DNA of 20,000 nt from the NCBI GenBank assembly GCA_964509685.1, contig CAZDYQ010000057.1, positions 1 through 20,000 of the forward strand, written 5' to 3'. Under the pieces are notes generated by a model. The model did no database searches, had not been told where the DNA came from, and saw only the letters and a program-made list of their open reading frames with translations. This stretch comes from JAMLIN01 sp964509685 (GTDB taxonomy: Bacteria > Pseudomonadota > Gammaproteobacteria > Burkholderiales > Burkholderiaceae_E). The position numbers and the translations under genes were made by a program. Below are positions 1 through 13,120 of the stretch, piece by piece (within the stretch, counting starts at the first letter, position 1; each line of letters opens with the position of its first letter).

Positions 1-949
<949 letters not shown>

Positions 950-986
950 GGCTTTTCCTCGCAGGGCCCGGTCTGGTCGAACGGCG

Positions 987-992
987 ATTCTA
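987..992 (-). promoter_or_regulatory. Candidate -10 element of the cysK promoter
   Basis: On the minus strand the hexamer TAGAAT lies 37 bases before the cysK ATG and matches TATAAT at five of six positions. No convincing -35 hexamer is seen 16-18 bases upstream. A 6-base inverted repeat, CTGGTC (973-978) and GACCAG (1000-1005), flanks the hexamer and could be a repressor or activator site; this is only an inference from its position. The rest of the 950-1092 gap shows no clear terminator for metH. Confidence 0.35.
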
Positions 993-1092
993 GCGCCCGG
1001 ACCAGGCCCGCATGCACACCGGAACCGTTGCGCCGGCAGATCGGCGCGCGCGGGGTCCTGTCCGGCGCACGGACCGCGCCGCCGCCGGCGAC

Positions 1093-4890
<3,798 letters not shown>

Positions 4891-4920
4891 GTCGGTGAGG
4901 AGCTCCTTGTCGAATCCCCC

Positions 4921-4926
4921 ATTCTA
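4921..4926 (-). promoter_or_regulatory. metH: Candidate -10 element of the metH promoter
   Basis: TAGAAT on the minus strand lies 30 bases before the metH ATG, which would give a short leader of about 24 bases. No good -35 hexamer is visible. The same hexamer occurs before cysK and before the flavin monooxygenase gene, which gives it modest support. The divergent gene at 5001 has a TAGAGT (4951-4956, plus strand) in the same gap that may be its own -10 element. Confidence 0.35.
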
Positions 4927-5000
4927 CGGACTCGGTCGCCCGTTTTCCGGTAGAGTGGCCGGGCGCCGGCCCCGTACGCCTTCCGCCGGCCGTCTCGCCG

Positions 5001-5726
5001 ATGACCCAGCCCCCTCCCGATACCCGTCCTTTCCGCGTCCTCGCGATCGAATCACTCGGCCGCGACATGCGCATCGTGCGCATCGCCCCGGCCGACGGTG
5101 GCCGCTTCGCCTTCGCCGCCGGCCAGTACGTCCGCCTGCATCTCGCCCCGGGGCTGCAGCGCGACTACTCCATCGCCAGCGCCCCGGAGCCCGACGCCAG
5201 CGCCGCCTCGATCGAGTTCCATGTCCGGCTCTCGGGCGGCGCCGGCAGCCGCTACATCGCGGAAAGGCTCGCCGTGGGCGACGTCCTGCAGGTGGAAGGG
5301 CCGCTCGGGACCGCATTCTGGCGCAGCCGTCACACCGGACTCGCCCTGCTCGTGGCCGGCGGCAGCGGGCTCGCCCCGATGCTGGCCATCGCCGAGGCCG
5401 CGAGCGCCGGGGAGCACGACGGCGAGATCGTGCTCTACGTGGGCGTGCGCGAGCCGGCCGACCTCTACTGCGCCGCCCGGCTCGCGGCCATCGCCGCGAC
5501 GAATCCCCGCTTTCGCTACGAGCTGCTCCTCTCGGAGGGCGAGCCGCCCGACCCCCGGTGGCGCACCGGGCTGCCGGGCACGGCGATCCGCGCCGACTTC
5601 ACCGACCTGACGGGCGCCAAGGCCTTCCTCGCGGGCCCTGCGGCGATGATCGCGCACACCGTGCCCATCCTGCTCGGGCTCGGCGTGGCGGCCGAGGACA
5701 TCCACTCCGACGGCTACGACAACTGA
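5001..5726 (+). CDS. Ferredoxin-NAD(P)H-reductase-like FAD/NAD oxidoreductase without an iron-sulfur domain
   Basis: This 241-residue flavoprotein belongs to the ferredoxin reductase superfamily and should move electrons between NAD(P)H and a partner protein through FAD. The FAD-binding barrel comes first (about 10-105) with R54-D-Y-S57, the RxYS flavin motif, and GPLG at 100-103. The NAD(P)-binding domain follows (about 112-235) with GGSGLAPM at 120-127. No plant-type or other [2Fe-2S] cysteine cluster exists, so it is a stand-alone reductase module rather than a full oxygenase reductase. The start ATG has no strong Shine-Dalgarno, and MTQPPP is the only reasonable N-terminus ahead of the barrel. 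It is divergent from metH. Its partner is unknown; a role in keeping MetH cobalamin reduced is possible but is inferred only from position. Confidence 0.85.
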   Translation: MTQPPPDTRPFRVLAIESLGRDMRIVRIAPADGGRFAFAAGQYVRLHLAPGLQRDYSIASAPEPDASAASIEFHVRLSGGAGSRYIAERLAVGDVLQVEGPLGTAFWRSRHTGLALLVAGGSGLAPMLAIAEAASAGEHDGEIVLYVGVREPADLYCAARLAAIAATNPRFRYELLLSEGEPPDPRWRTGLPGTAIRADFTDLTGAKAFLAGPAAMIAHTVPILLGLGVAAEDIHSDGYDN

Positions 5727-5815
5727 TCCGGTGGGTAGCCGGTGCGCGGGGGACGGCACAAAGCGCGCTATCCTCGGGGGCTGGCAGTACCCATACCCGA
5801 TCAGGCGGGCAGATC

Positions 5816-6541
5816 ATGAGCGAGTCACCCAATGCGCCTTCCATGACGCCGGAAGGCCTGCAGTCGGCCGGCTTCAACGAGCTGCGCCTGCAGCCCGGCT
5901 CGCGGGTGCAACTGGTGCTGTCCGGCCAGGACGGCGAACAGGCCCATTTCACGACGGTCGTCGGCTTTGCCCGGGACGAATACCTCATCCTCAAGCTGCC
6001 GCAACGCCGACAGGCGCCGATCCTCCTCCAGGTGGGCGACGGCCTGCGGGTGCGCCTGTTCTCCGGCATCCACCTGTACGAGTTCCGCTGCAACGTGCTG
6101 CGCGTGTTCGAAGCGCCGGTGGACTACATGCACGTCTCCTTCCCCGACGACATCAGGGTCACGCCGGTGCGGATGGCGCCCCGCGTGCGGGCGGAACTGC
6201 CGGCGCAGGTCGTGCTGCCCGACGGCAGCCGGCACGAAGGGCTGCTCGCCGACATCAGCTCGCAGGGCGCGCAACTGCAGCTGGTGGCCGAAAGCCCCGT
6301 CCTGGAGGACGGCGGTCGCGTTCGCGTTTCGTTCGGGCTGCGGGTCGGCGTGGACGAGCGCGAGCACACGGTCGAGACCGAATGCGTGGCCCGCGCGCTG
6401 AAGGCCTTCCGGCCGTCCGACGGCGGCGAGCAGCTCCAGGCCTACGGCCTGCAGTTCGGCGAGCTCGACGCCGCCTCCTCGCTCGCCCTGCAGAACTTCA
6501 TCCTGCGGCGAATGATCGAGGACCAGGACTCGGTCGTGTGA
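5816..6541 (+). CDS. PilZ-domain c-di-GMP receptor, YcgR-like flagellar brake protein
   Basis: A 241-residue cytoplasmic protein with the two-part YcgR layout: an N-terminal PilZN/YcgR barrel (about 20-110) and a C-terminal PilZ domain (about 117-235). The c-di-GMP ligands are intact: R119-MAP-R123 (RxxxR) and D146-I-S148-S-Q-G151 (D/NxSxxG). Members of this family bind c-di-GMP and slow flagellar rotation or act on other surface behaviour. No flagellar gene is present here, so the motility role rests on family knowledge. The reading frame is open far upstream, but ATG 5816 is chosen because MSESP begins just before the conserved fold and after the end of the reductase gene. Its 3' end overlaps the convergent cobA gene by 44 bases. 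Confidence 0.88.
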   Translation: MSESPNAPSMTPEGLQSAGFNELRLQPGSRVQLVLSGQDGEQAHFTTVVGFARDEYLILKLPQRRQAPILLQVGDGLRVRLFSGIHLYEFRCNVLRVFEAPVDYMHVSFPDDIRVTPVRMAPRVRAELPAQVVLPDGSRHEGLLADISSQGAQLQLVAESPVLEDGGRVRVSFGLRVGVDEREHTVETECVARALKAFRPSDGGEQLQAYGLQFGELDAASSLALQNFILRRMIEDQDSVV

Positions 6542-7355
6542 ACGCCTCGGCGCGCGCGCCCAGCGCCGCCGGCGCGCGCAGGGCTTCGCCGACCAGGATG
6601 AGGGCCGGGCTCGCGAAGCCGCTCGCCGCGAAGTCCTCCGCCATCGCCCCGAGGCGAGTCTCCAGCACCCGCTCGCCCGGACCGCTGGCCCTTTCGACGA
6701 TCGCCGCCGGCGTGTCGGGATCGAGCCCGCCGCCCAGGAGCGCGTCGCGCACGCCGGCGGCGCGGCCCAGGCCCATGTAGATCGCCAGCGTCATGCCGCT
6801 CGCCGCCAGCGCGCGCCAGTCGGGCTCCGCGCCGCCGGGCTTCGGGCGGCCGGTCACGAAGGCGACGCCCTGCGCATGGTCGCGATGGGTGAGCGAGCGG
6901 CCGAGCGCGGCGCCCGCGGCGAGCGCGCTGCTGACGCCGTTGACGATCTCCACGTCGATGCCGGCCCGGCCGAGCGCCGCGATCTCCTCGCCCGCGCGGC
7001 CGAACACCAGCGGATCACCGCCCTTGAGGCGCACCACGCCGTGGCCGGCCCGCGCCTCGCGGATCATGAGCGCCTCGATGAAGCGTTGCGGGGTGGAGCG
7101 GCAGCCCCCGCGCTTGCCCACCCGACGGATGCGGGCCGTGGGACGCGCATGCGCGAGGACGCGCGCGTCGACGAGGTCGTCGACGAGGATGACGTCCGCC
7201 TCGCCGATCCGCCGCGCGGCCTTGAGGGTAAGCAGCTCGGGGTCGCCCGGCCCCGCGCCGACGAGGGCGACCCATCCCCGCCGCCCGTGCGAGGGGGAAG
7301 CGCCCCGGGTCGACCCCGTGATGCGGCCGGAGGGAGGAAGCGTGGTGTTCTGCAT
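6498..7355 (-). CDS. cobA: Uroporphyrinogen-III C-methyltransferase (SUMT)
   Basis: CobA uses two AdoMet to methylate uroporphyrinogen III at C2 and C7, giving precorrin-2, the precursor of siroheme and cobalamin. The 285 residues show VGAGPGDPELLT at 32-43, VRLKGGDPLVFGR at 108-120, and the SLTHRDHAQGVAFVTG block. There is no CysG-type dehydrogenase/chelatase N-domain, so it is a single-function SUMT. It is the last gene of the nitrate operon, 34 bases after nasA, so its likely job is to supply siroheme to NirB (the nirE role). The first 25 or so residues are a non-conserved basic tail; Met1 is the only Met before the fold. The usual PG of the central VPGxT loop is replaced by NG, a mild oddity. 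It converges on the PilZ gene with a 44-base overlap. Confidence 0.93.
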   Translation of the reverse strand: MQNTTLPPSGRITGSTRGASPSHGRRGWVALVGAGPGDPELLTLKAARRIGEADVILVDDLVDARVLAHARPTARIRRVGKRGGCRSTPQRFIEALMIREARAGHGVVRLKGGDPLVFGRAGEEIAALGRAGIDVEIVNGVSSALAAGAALGRSLTHRDHAQGVAFVTGRPKPGGAEPDWRALAASGMTLAIYMGLGRAAGVRDALLGGGLDPDTPAAIVERASGPGERVLETRLGAMAEDFAASGFASPALILVGEALRAPAALGARAEAFTRPSPGPRSFAAG

Positions 7356-7389
7356 GGCGATTCCGATGGCGGTGACGAGGTGGACGGTG

Positions 7390-10230
7390 TCAGGCGGGCG
7401 CGTGCGCCCCGGGGGAGACGGTGTCGCCGGCGAGGCGACGCAGGCAGTCGTCGGCGAGGCGGCCCACCTCGGCGAGGCAGGCGCCGCACTGGCTGCCGCA
7501 GCCGGTCGCGCCGCGCGCCGCCTCGATGCGCTCGGCCCGGCCGCCGCTCGCAGACTCGAGCGCGCGGCGGATCGCCGACTCGCTCACCCCGACGCAGTTG
7601 CACACGTTCCGGCCGCGCGGCTCGATCGGCAGGGGCGGCGTGGCGCCGGGCAGGAGCAGTCGCGAGCCCAGGGCGGCGGCGTCGGCCCGCTGCGCCAGGA
7701 GCTCTCGCAGCCAGGGCTCCGATTCGGTATCCGCGCCGGCGAGGAGCACGAACCGCAGGCGACCGGCGGACAGCAGGAGGTGGCGACGCCCGCCGTCGCA
7801 CGGCTCATCGAGCGTCACCAGGGGCGCGTCCGCCACGCCGAAGGCGTCCTCGATCGCCCGGATGCGGGCGGCATCGAAGGCCTGCGCGGACGCGGCGCGC
7901 AGGAGCACCCCTTCCGACTCCCGGCCGAAGGGCACGCTGGCGGCGAAGGGCAGGTCGCGCGCGATCTCGAGCAGCGCCCTGCGCGCGGCGACCACCCGCG
8001 CGGGTTCCAGCCAGCCGAAGGCCACCAGGCGATGCGGCAGCCGCGCCGGCGCGATGCGGACCGCGCAGTGCTTGAGCTCCGGCTGCTGCGAGACCGGGTC
8101 GATGGCCGGGAGCGTCAGGGCGTTGATGCCCGCGCCGCCCGCGAGGAAGGCCGGCCCCCAGTGCATCCCGACGAAGGCGGTCCCGGCCCGCAACGACCCG
8201 GACCGCCGCAGCGGCAGGACCTGCGCGCCGCGCCGGCTCGTGATGCGCACCAGGTCACCGTCGCGCCAGCCGTGCGCATCGCAGTCGGCCGCCGCGATCT
8301 CCACCACCGGCTCGGGCTCGTGCCCGAAGAGCCGGCCGACGAGGCCGGTGCGGCTCATGCCGTGCCACTGGTCGCGCAGCCGGCCGGTCAGCAGGGCAAA
8401 CGGGAACGCCGCATCGGTCCGCTCCGCGGGAGCGCCGCCCTCGACCGCATGGAAGCGCGCCCGGCCGTCGGTCGTCGCGAAGCGGCGATCGGCATAGAGC
8501 CGAGCGACGCCGCGGCGCGCGCCCGCAGGCATCGGCCACTGCTGGGGCCCGTTGCGCTCGAGGATCTCGTACGAGAGCCCGGTGATGTCGAGGTCGCGGC
8601 CGCGGGTCAGGTCGCGATGCTCGTTCCACACGGCCTCGACGTCCGGCCAGCCGAAGAGCGACGCGCCCGCGTCGACGCGCCGCTCGATGCCTCGCACGGC
8701 CAGCGCCCGCTCCAGACGACGGCCGAAGCCGGCCGCGATCGCCCAGTCCGCGCGCGCGTCGCCCCACGGATCGAGCGCGGCGCGCACCCGGCTGATGCGG
8801 CGCTCGGAATTGGTCACGGTCCCGGACTTCTCCCCCCAGGTGGTCGCCGGCAGCAGCAGGTCGGCGAAGTCCCCGGTGGCCGTCCCCGAGAACGCGTCCT
8901 GCAGCACGACGAAGTCGGCGCGACGCAGCGCCTCGCGGACGCGGTCCGCGTCCGGCAGGGAATGGACGGGATCCGTGCACGCGATCCAGATCATGCGGAC
9001 CCGGCCGGCCGCCATTGCGTCGAAGAGCGCGACCGCCGCCGGACCGGGGCGGGACGGCACGTCGCGCACGCCCCAGTGCCGCGCGATCTCGTCGCGATCG
9101 GCGGGGTTCGCGAGGTCGCGGTGGGCGCTCGCGAGGTTCGCCAGCGCGCCGACCTCGCGCCCGCCCATGGCGTTGGGCTGTCCCGTCAGGGACATCGGCC
9201 CCGCGCCGGGCCGTCCGATCTGGCCGGTCGCCAGGTGCAGGTTCACGAGGGCGACGTTGTTCGCGGTGCCCGAGACCGACTGGTTGAGGCCCTGGCAGTA
9301 GAGCGACAGGGTGGCGCGCGATCCCGCGAACCAGCGCGCCGCCTGCACGATCGCCGCCGCTTCGACGCCGCAGGCGATCGCCGCCTTCGCCGGCGGACAG
9401 CCGAGCGCCTGCCGGCGCAGCGCGTCGAAGCCGCGGGTCCCCGCGGCGATCAGCTCGTGGTCGAGCAGGTCCTCGACGATCGCGACGTGGAGCATTGCCA
9501 GGAACAGCGTGACGTCGGTGCCCGGCCGGATGGCGAGGTGCAGGTCCGCGGCGGCGGCGGTGTCGGTCCGGCGGGGATCGACGACGACGAGCCGCATGCC
9601 CGGTCGGGCGGCGCGCGCGGCCTGGAGCCGGGCGAAGAGGACCGGATGGGCATAGGCGGTATTCGAGCCCGTGACCAGGACGCACTCGGCCGCCTCGATA
9701 TCCTCGTAGCACGCGGGTGGCGCATCCGCGCCGAGGCTCGCCTTGTAGCCGGCGACCGCGCTCGACATGCACAGCCGGGAGTTGCTGTCGATGTTGTTGG
9801 TGCCGACCAGGCCCTTCGCCAGCTTGTTGAAGACGTAGTAGTCCTCGGTGAGCAGCTGCCCCGACACGTAGAAGGCGACGGAGTCCGGCCCATGCTCGGC
9901 GATGCAGTCGGCGAAGCGCCGGGCCGCCTGGTCCAGCGCCTCGTCCCATGCCAGCGCGACATGCGCGGCGCCGCGCCCCGGACGCAGCATCGGCCGGTCC
10001 AGCCGCGCCTGGCGCTGCCGCAGGGGCTCCGCGGTCAGGTGCAGCGAGGAGCCCTTGGTGCAGAGCCTGCCGTGGTTGGCCGGATGCTCAGGATCGCCCC
10101 GCACCCCGACGATGCGCCTTGCGGCGCCCTCGCCCTGCGTCTCGACGAGCACGCCGCAGCCCACGCCGCAATACGGGCAGGTGCTGCGCACGACGCGAAC
10201 CGGGGCTTCGGGCATCGTATCCGGGGGCAT
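7390..10230 (-). CDS. nasA: Assimilatory nitrate reductase, molybdopterin catalytic subunit with C-terminal BFD-like [2Fe-2S] domain
   Basis: NasA reduces nitrate to nitrite in the cytoplasm with a Mo-bis-MGD cofactor. With the start used here it has 946 residues. An N-terminal [4Fe-4S] site has C18, C21, C25 and C57. C154 in NSRLCMSSAV is the expected Mo ligand. The molybdopterin-dinucleotide binding domain lies around 640-780. A C-terminal BFD-like [2Fe-2S] domain follows, with C877, C879, C915 and C918; C911 is an extra cysteine. The frame is open for 88 more codons upstream, but that stretch overlaps nirD and is low-complexity. ATG 10228-10230, with GGAAGA at 10235-10240, leads straight into the conserved N-terminus. 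It sits 16 bases after nirD in the operon. No dedicated NADH reductase subunit is encoded nearby, so its electron donor is open. Confidence 0.96.
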   Translation of the reverse strand: MPPDTMPEAPVRVVRSTCPYCGVGCGVLVETQGEGAARRIVGVRGDPEHPANHGRLCTKGSSLHLTAEPLRQRQARLDRPMLRPGRGAAHVALAWDEALDQAARRFADCIAEHGPDSVAFYVSGQLLTEDYYVFNKLAKGLVGTNNIDSNSRLCMSSAVAGYKASLGADAPPACYEDIEAAECVLVTGSNTAYAHPVLFARLQAARAARPGMRLVVVDPRRTDTAAAADLHLAIRPGTDVTLFLAMLHVAIVEDLLDHELIAAGTRGFDALRRQALGCPPAKAAIACGVEAAAIVQAARWFAGSRATLSLYCQGLNQSVSGTANNVALVNLHLATGQIGRPGAGPMSLTGQPNAMGGREVGALANLASAHRDLANPADRDEIARHWGVRDVPSRPGPAAVALFDAMAAGRVRMIWIACTDPVHSLPDADRVREALRRADFVVLQDAFSGTATGDFADLLLPATTWGEKSGTVTNSERRISRVRAALDPWGDARADWAIAAGFGRRLERALAVRGIERRVDAGASLFGWPDVEAVWNEHRDLTRGRDLDITGLSYEILERNGPQQWPMPAGARRGVARLYADRRFATTDGRARFHAVEGGAPAERTDAAFPFALLTGRLRDQWHGMSRTGLVGRLFGHEPEPVVEIAAADCDAHGWRDGDLVRITSRRGAQVLPLRRSGSLRAGTAFVGMHWGPAFLAGGAGINALTLPAIDPVSQQPELKHCAVRIAPARLPHRLVAFGWLEPARVVAARRALLEIARDLPFAASVPFGRESEGVLLRAASAQAFDAARIRAIEDAFGVADAPLVTLDEPCDGGRRHLLLSAGRLRFVLLAGADTESEPWLRELLAQRADAAALGSRLLLPGATPPLPIEPRGRNVCNCVGVSESAIRRALESASGGRAERIEAARGATGCGSQCGACLAEVGRLADDCLRRLAGDTVSPGAHAPA

Positions 10231-10246
10231 GGGATCTTCCGGCGGC

Positions 10247-10672
10247 TCAGGGGCCGGCCGGCGGGGCGGCGTGGTCGGGCTCGCCGAGCTGCGCCGCGTC
10301 GACCTGGACCCGGCCGTCCACGACGCGCACTCGGAAGCGCCGGACGCAGCCCCGGTCCGGCTCGACCGCCTCGCCGTCCGCGAACCGGATCTGCCAGTCG
10401 TGGAGCGGACAGGCGACGCGGTCCTCGAAGACGAGGCCCTGCGAGAGGGGTCCGCCCTTGTGCGGACAGCGGTCCAGCAGCGCGAAGACGCCATCGCCGG
10501 CGGTGCGGAAGATCGCGATGTCCGCGCCGCCCGCGCGCCGCAGCACGCGGGCGCCCGAGGGCTCGATGTCCTCGAGCGCGCAGACGTCGAGCCATCGCGC
10601 CCCCTGTTCGGCGAACCCCGCCGCTTCGAGCGCCGCAGGCGCCTCGACGGATTCCATGTCGGCGTGCTTCAT
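10247..10672 (-). CDS. nirD: Nitrite reductase small subunit NirD with an intact Rieske [2Fe-2S] site
   Basis: This 141-residue Rieske-fold protein is the small partner of the siroheme nitrite reductase NirB. Both Rieske ligand pairs are present: C69-P-H71 and C88-PL-H91. Many enteric NirD proteins have lost these ligands, so this one should hold a real [2Fe-2S] cluster and transfer electrons, as proposed for Paracoccus NasG. The start at 10670-10672 has GAGGA at 10676-10680 (short spacing), overlapping the nirB stop region; Met6 is an alternative. It is 6 bases after nirB and 16 bases before nasA. The gene order nirB-nirD-nasA fits delivery of electrons to either reductase. Confidence 0.92.
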   Translation of the reverse strand: MKHADMESVEAPAALEAAGFAEQGARWLDVCALEDIEPSGARVLRRAGGADIAIFRTAGDGVFALLDRCPHKGGPLSQGLVFEDRVACPLHDWQIRFADGEAVEPDRGCVRRFRVRVVDGRVQVDAAQLGEPDHAAPPAGP

Positions 10673-10678
10673 GCGTCC

Positions 10679-13108
10679 TCAGCCCTCGAGCGTTTCGTAC
10701 TGGCGCGTGTCGACACCCGCCTGCGCCGGCGCGTGCCATGGGTCCACCTGGTCGGCGAGCGCGTACTGCAGGCGCTCCCAGAGGGCCCGCCGCTGCTGCG
10801 CGTCGTCGACGACGCGCCGCTTCACCGCGTCGAGCCCCACGCGCGCCACGAAGTGCGCGGTGCGCTCGAGGTAGTAGCCCTCCTCCCGGTAGAGCTGGAG
10901 GAAGGCGCCGGCGTACTCGAGCACCTCCTCGGCCGTCGCCACCTTCACGAAGAACTGCGCCACCTCGGTCTTGATGCCGCCGTTGCCCGCGACGTAGATC
11001 TCCCAGCCCGAATCGACGCCGATCACGCCGACGTCCTTGATCCCGCACTCCGCGCAGTTGCGCGGGCAGCCCGAGACGGCGAGCTTGACCTTGTGCGGCG
11101 CGTACATCTTCCAGAGCGCGCGCTCGAGCGCCTTGCCGAGCGAGGTCGAGTCCTGGGTGCCGAAGCGGCACCATTCGGAACCGACGCAGGTCTTCACGGT
11201 GCGCAGGGCCTTGGCGTAGGCATGCCCGCTCGGCATGTCGAGGTCCTTCCAGACGTCGGGAAGGTCTTCCCGGCGCACGCCGAGCAGGTCGATGCGCTGG
11301 CCGCCCGTGATCTTGACGGTCGGTATCCGGTACTTCTCGACCACGTCGGCAATGCGGCGCAGCTCGCTCGCGCTCGTCTCGCCGCCCCAGATGCGGGGCA
11401 CCACGGAGTAGGTGCCGTCCTTCTGGATGTTGGCGTGGTTGCGCTCGTTGACGAGGCGGGAACGCGAATCGTCCTTCGCCTCGCGCGGCCAGGTGCTGGT
11501 CAGGTAGTAGTTGAGCGCCGGCCGGCACTTGGTGCAGCCGTCCGGTGTCTTCCAGTCCAGCACCCGCATCGCCTGGTCGATGGTGGTCAGGTGCAGCTTG
11601 CGGATCGCGTCGCGCACGTCGCCGTGGGAATGCGGCGTGCACTCGCACATCGGCCTGGCGGCCGGCGCGGCGGAATGGTCCGAGCCGACCGTGTTCATCA
11701 GGATCTGCTCCACCAGCCCCGTGCACGAGCCGCAGGAGGCGGAGGCCTTGGTGTGCTTGCGCACCTGTTCGATGGTGAAGAGCCCCTTCGTCTTGATCGC
11801 CCGCACGATCACGCCCTTGGGCACGCCGTTGCAGCCGCAGACCTCCGCGTCGTCGGCCATCGCGGCCGCCTTGTCCTCGCCCTGGTGGCCGGCATCGCCG
11901 AGGTTCGACTCGCCGAACATCAGCCGGTCTCGAATGCCCTGGATCGACTGGCCGGAGCGCATGAGCTTGAAGTACCAGGCGCCGTCCACCGTGTCGCCGT
12001 ACAGGCAGGCGCCCACGAGGCGATCGCCGCGGACGACGAGCTTGCGGTAGACGCCGCCCGCCGGGTCGGACAGCAGCAGCTCCTCGCAGCCCTCGCCCCC
12101 CATGAACTCGCCCGCCGAGAACAGGTCGCAGCCCGTCACCTTGAGCTTGGTGGACGTGACCGACCCCTGGTAGCGGCCGATGCCGAGCTGGGCGAGATGG
12201 TTCGCAGCCACCTTCGCCATGTCGAAGAGCGGCGCCACGAGGCCGTAGGCGGTGCCGCGGTGGCTGACGCACTCGCCCACGGCATAGATGCGCGGATCGA
12301 AGGTCTGCAGGGTGTCGTCCACGACGATCCCGCGATTGACCTGCAGGCCGATCCGCTCGGCCAGGGCCGTGTTGGGCCGGATTCCCGCGGCAACCACCAC
12401 CAGCTCGGCGGGCAGCGCCTCGCCGCTCGCGAGGACCACGCGCGCGACCCGACCGTCCTCGCCCGCCTCGATCCGGCGGGTCTGGGCGGCGAGGCGGAAC
12501 GACAGGCCGCGCCGCTCGAGCGAGGCCTGCAGCAGGCCCGCGGCGGCCGCGTCGAGCTGGCGCTCCATGAGCCAGTCCGCGATGTGTACCACGGTCACCT
12601 CCATGCCGCGCGCGCGCAGGCCGTTGGCGGCCTCCAGGCCCAGCAGGCCGCCCCCGACGACCACCGCGTGCCGATGTTTCGCGGCGGCCTCGATCATGGC
12701 GGTGGTGTCGGCGATGTCGCGATAGCCGACCACGCCCGGCAGGCCGATGCCCTCGATCGGCGGCATGAAGGGCGTCGAGCCCGTGGCGAGCAGCAGGCGG
12801 TCGTACGGCTCGACCGTGCCATCGTCCGCGATCACCCGGCGCCGCGCGCGGTCGACATCGACCACCTCGCGGCCGAGGTGCAGCCGGATGCCGTTGGCGG
12901 CATACCAGTCGAGGTCGTTGAGGACGATGTCCTCGAGCGCCTGCTCGCCCGCCAGCACGGGCGAGAGCAGGATCCGGTTGTAGTTGGGATGCGGCTCCTT
13001 GCCGAACACCACGATGTCGTAGAGGTCGGGCGCGAGCGCGATCAGCTCCTCGACGGTGCGGATGCCCGCCATGCCGTTGCCGACCACCACCAGCTTCATC
13101 TTCTGCAT
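10679..13108 (-). CDS. nirB: Assimilatory NADH-dependent nitrite reductase large subunit
   Basis: NirB carries out the six-electron reduction of nitrite to ammonium. The 809 residues comprise an N-terminal FAD/NAD(P)H oxidoreductase (GNGMAG at 10-15, and a second dinucleotide fold near VVVGGGLLGLEAA), then a BFD-like [2Fe-2S] domain with C424, C426, C459 and C462, and a C-terminal ferredoxin-type sulfite/nitrite reductase region. The siroheme-[4Fe-4S] ligands are complete: C641-x5-C647 and C681-x3-C685 (TCVGSEWC and CPRNCAEC). The ATG at 13106-13108 has a GGAG 7 bases upstream; Met4 is also possible. It begins 12 bases after nrtD and is followed 6 bases later by nirD. Length and domain order match the family, with no missing residue found. 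Confidence 0.97.
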   Translation of the reverse strand: MQKMKLVVVGNGMAGIRTVEELIALAPDLYDIVVFGKEPHPNYNRILLSPVLAGEQALEDIVLNDLDWYAANGIRLHLGREVVDVDRARRRVIADDGTVEPYDRLLLATGSTPFMPPIEGIGLPGVVGYRDIADTTAMIEAAAKHRHAVVVGGGLLGLEAANGLRARGMEVTVVHIADWLMERQLDAAAAGLLQASLERRGLSFRLAAQTRRIEAGEDGRVARVVLASGEALPAELVVVAAGIRPNTALAERIGLQVNRGIVVDDTLQTFDPRIYAVGECVSHRGTAYGLVAPLFDMAKVAANHLAQLGIGRYQGSVTSTKLKVTGCDLFSAGEFMGGEGCEELLLSDPAGGVYRKLVVRGDRLVGACLYGDTVDGAWYFKLMRSGQSIQGIRDRLMFGESNLGDAGHQGEDKAAAMADDAEVCGCNGVPKGVIVRAIKTKGLFTIEQVRKHTKASASCGSCTGLVEQILMNTVGSDHSAAPAARPMCECTPHSHGDVRDAIRKLHLTTIDQAMRVLDWKTPDGCTKCRPALNYYLTSTWPREAKDDSRSRLVNERNHANIQKDGTYSVVPRIWGGETSASELRRIADVVEKYRIPTVKITGGQRIDLLGVRREDLPDVWKDLDMPSGHAYAKALRTVKTCVGSEWCRFGTQDSTSLGKALERALWKMYAPHKVKLAVSGCPRNCAECGIKDVGVIGVDSGWEIYVAGNGGIKTEVAQFFVKVATAEEVLEYAGAFLQLYREEGYYLERTAHFVARVGLDAVKRRVVDDAQQRRALWERLQYALADQVDPWHAPAQAGVDTRQYETLEG

Positions 13109-13120
13109 CGCTTGCTCCGT

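Noticed and set aside
4891..5000. Possible cobalamin or SAM riboswitch before metH
   Set aside because: The gap is only 110 bases, is shared with a divergent gene, and shows no B12-box or SAM-riboswitch core that I can recognise.
10231..10494. N-terminal extension of nasA by 88 codons
   Set aside because: It overlaps nirD in another frame, is Ser/Arg/Thr-rich without a fold, and the internal ATG at 10230 has a ribosome site and leads directly into the conserved cysteine cluster.
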